Below are positions 32,686 through 36,983 of a DNA stretch of 36,983 nt, piece after piece. The DNA is taken from the NCBI GenBank assembly GCA_021847305.1, contig JAJZTZ010000009.1, positions 1 through 36,983 of the forward strand, read 5' to 3'. The notes below the pieces were generated by a model that made no database searches, was not told the DNA's origin, and saw nothing but the letters and a program-made list of their open reading frames with translations. This DNA is from Pseudomonadota bacterium. GTDB taxonomy: Bacteria; Pseudomonadota; Gammaproteobacteria; Burkholderiales; JAJZQI01. The stretch's first letter is position 1. Every line of letters begins with the position of its first letter. The translations under genes were made by a program, and so were the position numbers.

Positions 32686-33206
32686 TGTCGCTGTTTGACT
32701 GGCTGGGCCTGCGTTTCAAACCCAAAGGCGCGGTGGTCGAGATCGGCGTGCCCATGCAGGAGCGGACCGAGCAGGTGCCGCTGACTCAGGAGCTGGTGTC
32801 CCGTCATCTCGCTGCCATTGCCGGCTTGCCGGCCACACTGGTGGAGCCGGTTTACCAGCTGCTCTCAAACCCGCTCAGCATGCAGTACAGCGGCTCGGAG
32901 CTGGTCAAACAGCTGCCGGTTGAAATACTTGAAGGCGTGGACAGGGTGGCGTTGGGCAGCCTGATCAATGTGCTCATCAATGAAATCACCCGGCGCATGT
33001 ATATCGAGTCGGCCGGGTTGCGCCCTGGCGTGATCGGTATTCGTTTGCTGGCGGAGCAGGAACCCCCGCCGGCGGAGATCGCCGCCATTACCGAAGTGGA
33101 TGTGCACGGCCTGGGTAAGGGGGTCTACCCGCTCGATGCAGTGCCCGATAACCCGACGCCCGGCAGGCGCTGCGGGTTTTATGTGCGGGTGGTGCAGAAG
33201 GTCTAG
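32685..33206 (+). CDS. Hypothetical protein (173 aa), partner of upstream gene
   Basis: Not recognised. Soluble, no signal peptide. N-terminus MSLFDWLGLRFKPKG, helical middle LTQELVSRHLAAIAGLPATL and LVKQLPVEILEGVDRVALGS, C-terminus GRRCGFYVRVVQKV. Codon use matches neighbours, and one-base overlap with the preceding 109-aa gene supports a real operon. Converges on the HIT-family gene; an 11-bp inverted repeat (33225-33235/33256-33266) lies between them. Confidence 0.75.
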   Translation: MSLFDWLGLRFKPKGAVVEIGVPMQERTEQVPLTQELVSRHLAAIAGLPATLVEPVYQLLSNPLSMQYSGSELVKQLPVEILEGVDRVALGSLINVLINEITRRMYIESAGLRPGVIGIRLLAEQEPPPAEIAAITEVDVHGLGKGVYPLDAVPDNPTPGRRCGFYVRVVQKV

Positions 33207-33224
33207 CGGCGGGGCAGTAGGCAA

Positions 33225-33266
33225 TAGGTAGTGGGGGGGCCGCGGTTACCGACTTCCCACTACCTA
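33225..33266. repeat. Inverted repeat between convergent genes
   Basis: TAGGTAGTGGG (33225-33235) is exactly inverted at CCCACTACCTA (33256-33266), with a 20-nt loop. No T-tract follows on either strand. Could be a weak bidirectional transcription barrier or a repeat remnant. Confidence 0.4.
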
Positions 33267-33287
33267 CCCACAACTCCCAACTCTTCC

Positions 33288-33716
33288 TTAGTGATTCAGC
33301 ACGCTGCAGTACTTTTCGATGGATTTCTTCAGGGCGGCAATCTGTTCTTTGCTCAGCGGTTCTGGCTGTCCCTCGTTTTCCGCCTTGCCCCAGATAGCGT
33401 TGGGAAAGCTCTTGTCGCCGATGCGGCGGGGAATAACGTGCCAGTGCAAGTGAGGCACCATGTTGCCCAGGCTGGCCAAATTGATCTTGTCCGGCTTCAG
33501 CACCTCGCGCAGCGCCTGCTCCACACCGAAGACGGCAGCCATCAGGAAGGCGCGGCGCGGGGGCGGCAGGTCGGTCATTTCCTTGATGTGCTCGGTCCAG
33601 ATAACGCGGCAAAAGCCGGGGTAGTTGGGGTCATCCACCAAGACCACGCGCACCAGTTCGTGTTTCCACAGCAACGTGCCGGCCGGGCCGGCGCACAGTT
33701 CGCACTTGTCGGACAC
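33288..33716 (-). CDS. HIT family protein
   Basis: About 142 residues, histidine-triad nucleotide hydrolase/transferase family, with the motif HLHWHVIPRR near residue 90 and an N-terminal CELC pair that may bind Zn. ATG 33722 is two codons upstream, but AGGAGG (33728-33723) abuts it directly. The in-frame GTG at 33716 sits at the ideal 6-nt distance, so the GTG is preferred (protein begins MSDKCELC). Separated by 65 nt from the large FAD/Fe-S gene. Confidence 0.88.
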   Translation of the reverse strand: MSDKCELCAGPAGTLLWKHELVRVVLVDDPNYPGFCRVIWTEHIKEMTDLPPPRRAFLMAAVFGVEQALREVLKPDKINLASLGNMVPHLHWHVIPRRIGDKSFPNAIWGKAENEGQPEPLSKEQIAALKKSIEKYCSVLNH

Positions 33717-33787
33717 CTTCATCCTCCTCGCTCCATTTGTTTGCGGGTCTTTGCCCGCTTGTTTGTGTTTGTTGCGCGTGTTGCAGG

Positions 33788-36700
33788 TTACAGCAATACG
33801 CGTTCAACACCGCCGTTGTTGGCTTCGTCGATATAGTTCTGCATCCAGTCTTCGCCCAGCAGGTTCCTGGCCAGTTCCACCACGATGTAATCGGCTTCCA
33901 CGCCGGTGTCGTTTTCATAGCGCGACAGGCCCTGCAGGCAGGACGGGCAGGCGGTCAGCAGTTTCACCGGCGCTTCGGGCGCGGCCGTGTGGATTTTGTC
34001 GGCCACTTTCTGGATTTCTTCCTGCTTGCGGAAGCGCACCTGGGTGGAAATGTCCGGCCGGCTGGCGGCCAGCGTGCCGGATTCGCCGCAGCAGCGGTCG
34101 GACAGTTGCACCTGTCCGTCCAGCAGCTTGTTGGCTACCGCGAGCGGGTTCTGCGTCTTGATCGGCGTGTGACACGGGTCGTGGTACATGTAGCGCACGC
34201 CGGTCTGGCTTTCCAGCTTGATGCCTTTTTCCAGCAGGTATTCGTGGATGTCGAGCAGGCGGCAGCCGGGGAAGATCTTGTCGAATTCATACTGCAGCAA
34301 CTGATCCATGCACGTGCCGCAGGATACGACCACCGTCTTGATGTCGAGGTAGTTGAGCGTGTTGGCGACGCGGTGGAACAGCACGCGGTTGCCGGCGGTA
34401 ATGGCGTCACCCTTGTCCTTGAAGCCGGATGCCGTCTGCGGGTAGCCGCAGCACAGGTAGCCCGGCGGCAGCACAGTCTGCGCGCCCACATGGTAGAGCA
34501 TGGCCTGCGTGGCCAGGCCGACCTGCGAAAACAGCCGCTCGGAGCCGCAGCCGGGGAAGTAGAACACGGCATCGGAATCGTCGCTCACCTTGGCCGGGTT
34601 GCGGATAATCGGCACGATGGTGTCGTCTTCCAGCCCCAGCAGGGCGCGCGAGGTCTTGCTCGGCACCTTCTTCGGCATCGGTTTGTTGAAGAAGTGGATG
34701 ACCTTCTGCTCGATTTTCGGCTGGCCCACGGTAGCCGGCGGGCGGGCGGTCTGTTTCTGCACCACGCTTTGCAGCAGCTTGTTGCCCAGTCGCTGCGCCT
34801 TGTAACCCCATTCGATCATGCCCGTGCGCACGGTCTTGATGACTTTCGGGTCGGTGGCGTTGAGGAACAGCATGGCTGCGGCCGTGCCCGGGTTGAATTT
34901 CTTCTTGCCGCGCTCGCGCAGGAAATTGCGCATGGCGATCGACACGTCGCCGAAATCGATGTCCACCGGGCACGGGTTGTAGCACTTGTGGCACACGGTA
35001 CAGTGGTCGGCCACGTCGGAGAATTCGTCGAAATGCTGCAGCGACACGCCGCGTCGGGTCTGTTCCTCGTACAGGAAGGCCTCGATCAGCAGGCTGGTGC
35101 CGAGAATCTTGTTGCGCGGCGAATACAGCAGATTGGCGCGCGGGATGTGGGTGTTGCACACCGGCTTGCACTTGCCGCAGCGCAGGCAATCCTTGATGGA
35201 GTCGGCAATCTCGCCGATGGAGCTTTGCTCCATGATGATGCTTTCCGCTTCCAGCAGGTTGAAGCTGGGGGTGTAGGCATGCCGCAGGTCGCCGCCGGGC
35301 ATGAGTTTGCCGCGGTTGAAGCGGCCTTGCGGATCCACCTTGGCCTTGTAGGCATGGAACGGCGCGATTTCGTGTTCGGCCAGGAATTCCAGCTTGGTGA
35401 TGCCGATGCCGTGTTCGCCGGAGATCACCCCGCCCAGGTCGCGCGCCAGCTGCATGATGCGGGCCACGGCGCCGTTGGCTTCCTGCAGCATGGGGTAGTC
35501 GTCGGAGTTGACCGGAATGTTGGTGTGCACGTTGCCGTCGCCGGCGTGCATGTGCAGCGCCACGAATACGCGGCTCTTGAGAATCTTTTTGTGCAGCTCG
35601 TCGCAGGCGGCCAGAATCGGCTCGAATTCGCGGCCGGTGAAAATCTGCCGCAGGGGCGAGCGCAGTTCCTGTTTCCACGACACGCGCAGGGCATGGCTTT
35701 GCAGGGCACGGAACACGCTTGTATCCGCCGGCGGCAGGTTGAGGCCGAACTGCTTGTAATACGCAGCCAGAGGCGCATCCAGGTTGTCCAGCAGCCACTG
35801 CCAGCGGTCGCTGGTCTGTTGCAGCAAGGCGCGCGTGGTGTTGACGCGCTCGCCCAGCACTTCAGCGGCCGGCAAAATCTCGTCGTCCTGATCGAGCGGC
35901 AGATCGCCGCTGAAATACTGCTTCAGCGCCGCTACCAATTTGAGTTTGTTGCGGATCGACAGCTCGATGTTGATGCGTTCCACGCCGTCGGAATAGTCGC
36001 CCAGACGCGGCAGCGGAATCACCACGTCTTCGTTGATCTTGAAGGCGTTGGTGTGCGAGGCGATGGCGGCCGTGCGGGCGCGGTCCAGCCAGAAACGCTT
36101 GCGCGCATCGGCCGACACGGCGATAAAGCCCTCGCCGCCGCGGGCGTTGGCCAGCTTGACGATGTGAGAGGCGGCCTCGCCCACGGCCGCTTCGTCATCG
36201 CTCACCACGTCGGCGATCAGCACCATATTGGGCCGGCCGGGGCGGTTGGCCTTGGTGGCGTAGCCCACCGCCTTGATATAACGCGAATCCAGGTGCTCCA
36301 GACCAGCCAGCTCGGCCAGCGGATGGGCGTCCAGATAGTCTTTGATTTCAATAATGGCCGGCACGGCCTCGGCCACGCTGCCGAAGAACTCCAGGCACAC
36401 CGTGCGGATATGGTCCTGCATGCGGTGCAGGATGAAACGCGCCGAGGTGATGATGCCGTCGCAGCCTTCCTTCTGGATGCCCGGCAGCCCGGCGAGGAAT
36501 TTGTCGGTCACATCCTTGCCCAGGCCGGTTTTGCGGAAGCGCGAGCCGGGGATTTCCAGGATTTCCGGCTGGCCGATGGCCGTTTTGCCGTCCGGCTCGT
36601 AGCGGGTCAGGCGGAAGCGCGCCAGGGCAATGTCGTGAATCTTGCCCAGATTGTGATCCAGCCGCTCCACTTCCAGCCAGTTGGCGTCCGGCGTCACCAT

Positions 36701-36983
36701 GCGCCAGGACACCAGATTGTCCAGCGCGGTGCCCCACAGCACGGCCTTCTTGCCGCCGGCGTTCATGGCCACGTTGCCGCCGATGCAGGAGGCGTCGGCT
36801 GAAGTCGGGTCGACGGCAAACACCAGCCCGTTGGATTCGGCCGCTTCCATCACCCGGCGGGTCACTACACCGGCGCCGCAGTGAATGGTGGCAACGTTTT
36901 TGTCCACGCCCGGCAGCGTGCGGCGTTCCACTTCCGACAGCTGATCCAGTTTTTCCGTGTTGATGACGGCGGAGAATTTATCC
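33788..36983 (-). CDS. Large FAD-linked oxidase/Fe-S oxidoreductase (D-lactate/D-2-hydroxyacid dehydrogenase type); 5' end outside window
   Basis: About 1,060 residues visible; the frame stays open to the right edge ([20 protein letters not shown] precedes the first internal ATG), so the N-terminus is missing. FAD_binding_4 part: [41 protein letters not shown]-oxidase C-terminal part: [43 protein letters not shown]. Then two 4Fe-4S motifs, [12 protein letters not shown] and [14 protein letters not shown], and CCG domains ([57 protein letters not shown]). GlcD and GlcF functions are thus fused in one chain, as in YdiJ/Dld-II. The betaproteobacterial version (often with an N-terminal DUF3683) is about 1,280 residues. 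Substrate uncertain. Confidence 0.92.
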   Translation of the reverse strand, partial: DKFSAVINTEKLDQLSEVERRTLPGVDKNVATIHCGAGVVTRRVMEAAESNGLVFAVDPTSADASCIGGNVAMNAGGKKAVLWGTALDNLVSWRMVTPDANWLEVERLDHNLGKIHDIALARFRLTRYEPDGKTAIGQPEILEIPGSRFRKTGLGKDVTDKFLAGLPGIQKEGCDGIITSARFILHRMQDHIRTVCLEFFGSVAEAVPAIIEIKDYLDAHPLAELAGLEHLDSRYIKAVGYATKANRPGRPNMVLIADVVSDDEAAVGEAASHIVKLANARGGEGFIAVSADARKRFWLDRARTAAIASHTNAFKINEDVVIPLPRLGDYSDGVERINIELSIRNKLKLVAALKQYFSGDLPLDQDDEILPAAEVLGERVNTTRALLQQTSDRWQWLLDNLDAPLAAYYKQFGLNLPPADTSVFRALQSHALRVSWKQELRSPLRQIFTGREFEPILAACDELHKKILKSRVFVALHMHAGDGNVHTNIPVNSDDYPMLQEANGAVARIMQLARDLGGVISGEHGIGITKLEFLAEHEIAPFHAYKAKVDPQGRFNRGKLMPGGDLRHAYTPSFNLLEAESIIMEQSSIGEIADSIKDCLRCGKCKPVCNTHIPRANLLYSPRNKILGTSLLIEAFLYEEQTRRGVSLQHFDEFSDVADHCTVCHKCYNPCPVDIDFGDVSIAMRNFLRERGKKKFNPGTAAAMLFLNATDPKVIKTVRTGMIEWGYKAQRLGNKLLQSVVQKQTARPPATVGQPKIEQKVIHFFNKPMPKKVPSKTSRALLGLEDDTIVPIIRNPAKVSDDSDAVFYFPGCGSERLFSQVGLATQAMLYHVGAQTVLPPGYLCCGYPQTASGFKDKGDAITAGNRVLFHRVANTLNYLDIKTVVVSCGTCMDQLLQYEFDKIFPGCRLLDIHEYLLEKGIKLESQTGVRYMYHDPCHTPIKTQNPLAVANKLLDGQVQLSDRCCGESGTLAASRPDISTQVRFRKQEEIQKVADKIHTAAPEAPVKLLTACPSCLQGLSRYENDTGVEADYIVVELARNLLGEDWMQNYIDEANNGGVERVLL

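Noticed and set aside
33737-36802. 1,021-codon plus-strand open frame
   Set aside because: Antisense shadow of the FAD/Fe-S oxidoreductase; low-complexity His/Val/Gly content and no motif.
1-36983. CRISPR array, tRNA genes or intact transposase
   Set aside because: No regularly spaced direct repeats, no tRNA cloverleaf pattern and no transposase motif were seen on either strand.

Overview
The window looks like chromosome of a GC-rich betaproteobacterium, most likely Neisseriales/Chromobacteriaceae (Vogesella/Chromobacterium-like). This rests on the zapB-zapA-6S RNA-fau order, the very long FAD/Fe-S oxidoreductase of the betaproteobacterial type, and dispersed nested-palindrome repeats. It is an inference from gene content, not a database match. 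No tRNA, rRNA, CRISPR array, prophage or intact transposase was seen.

Region 1 (1-7.7 kb, minus strand) is a nitrogen-scavenging operon: ABC permease, ABC ATPase, two DUF1989 proteins and a large biotin carboxylase that runs off the left edge. Such genes are usually labelled urea carboxylase and associated proteins. Here a clear guanidine-I (ykkC) riboswitch precedes the operon, so the substrate is almost certainly guanidine. A sigma-54 promoter sits directly upstream of the riboswitch, with an NtrC-type palindrome about 100 bp further up, suggesting nitrogen-limitation control combined with guanidine sensing. A second sigma-54 promoter lies farther upstream. It is followed after about 120 nt by a strong intrinsic terminator on the same strand, which outlines a candidate nitrogen-regulated small RNA with a CCTCCTC (anti-Shine-Dalgarno) segment. 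A 278-bp MITE-like element with 29-bp inverted ends sits between the two DUF1989 genes.

Region 2 (7.7-16.3 kb) is a tightly coupled minus-strand catabolic operon: a transketolase/phosphoketolase-like ThDP enzyme, a four-carbon acid-sugar kinase (DUF1537 family), and glycolate oxidase GlcD-GlcE-GlcF. A divergent IclR-family regulator and a cluster of inverted/direct repeats (candidate operators) lie at its head. The enzyme combination suggests an undescribed route from a phosphorylated sugar acid to a glycolate-type product.

Region 3 (16.4-22.6 kb, plus strand) encodes envelope functions: an exported GlcG/HbpS-like protein, a TonB-dependent receptor overlapping a PepSY-type inner-membrane protein (iron, haem or siderophore handling), and an exported alkaline-phosphatase-superfamily phosphodiesterase ending in an intrinsic terminator.

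Region 4 (22.6-28.4 kb, minus strand) holds a complete tripartite MacAB-TolC-like efflux system with separate ATPase and permease genes, then a MalY/PatB-type C-S lyase.

Region 5 (28.5-37 kb) is housekeeping: the zapB-like, zapA, 6S RNA, fau, yaeQ, DUF1415, MOSC and methyltransferase chain on the minus strand, two unknown plus-strand genes, a HIT-family protein, and the C-terminal 1,060 or so residues of a large FAD/Fe-S oxidoreductase cut by the right edge.
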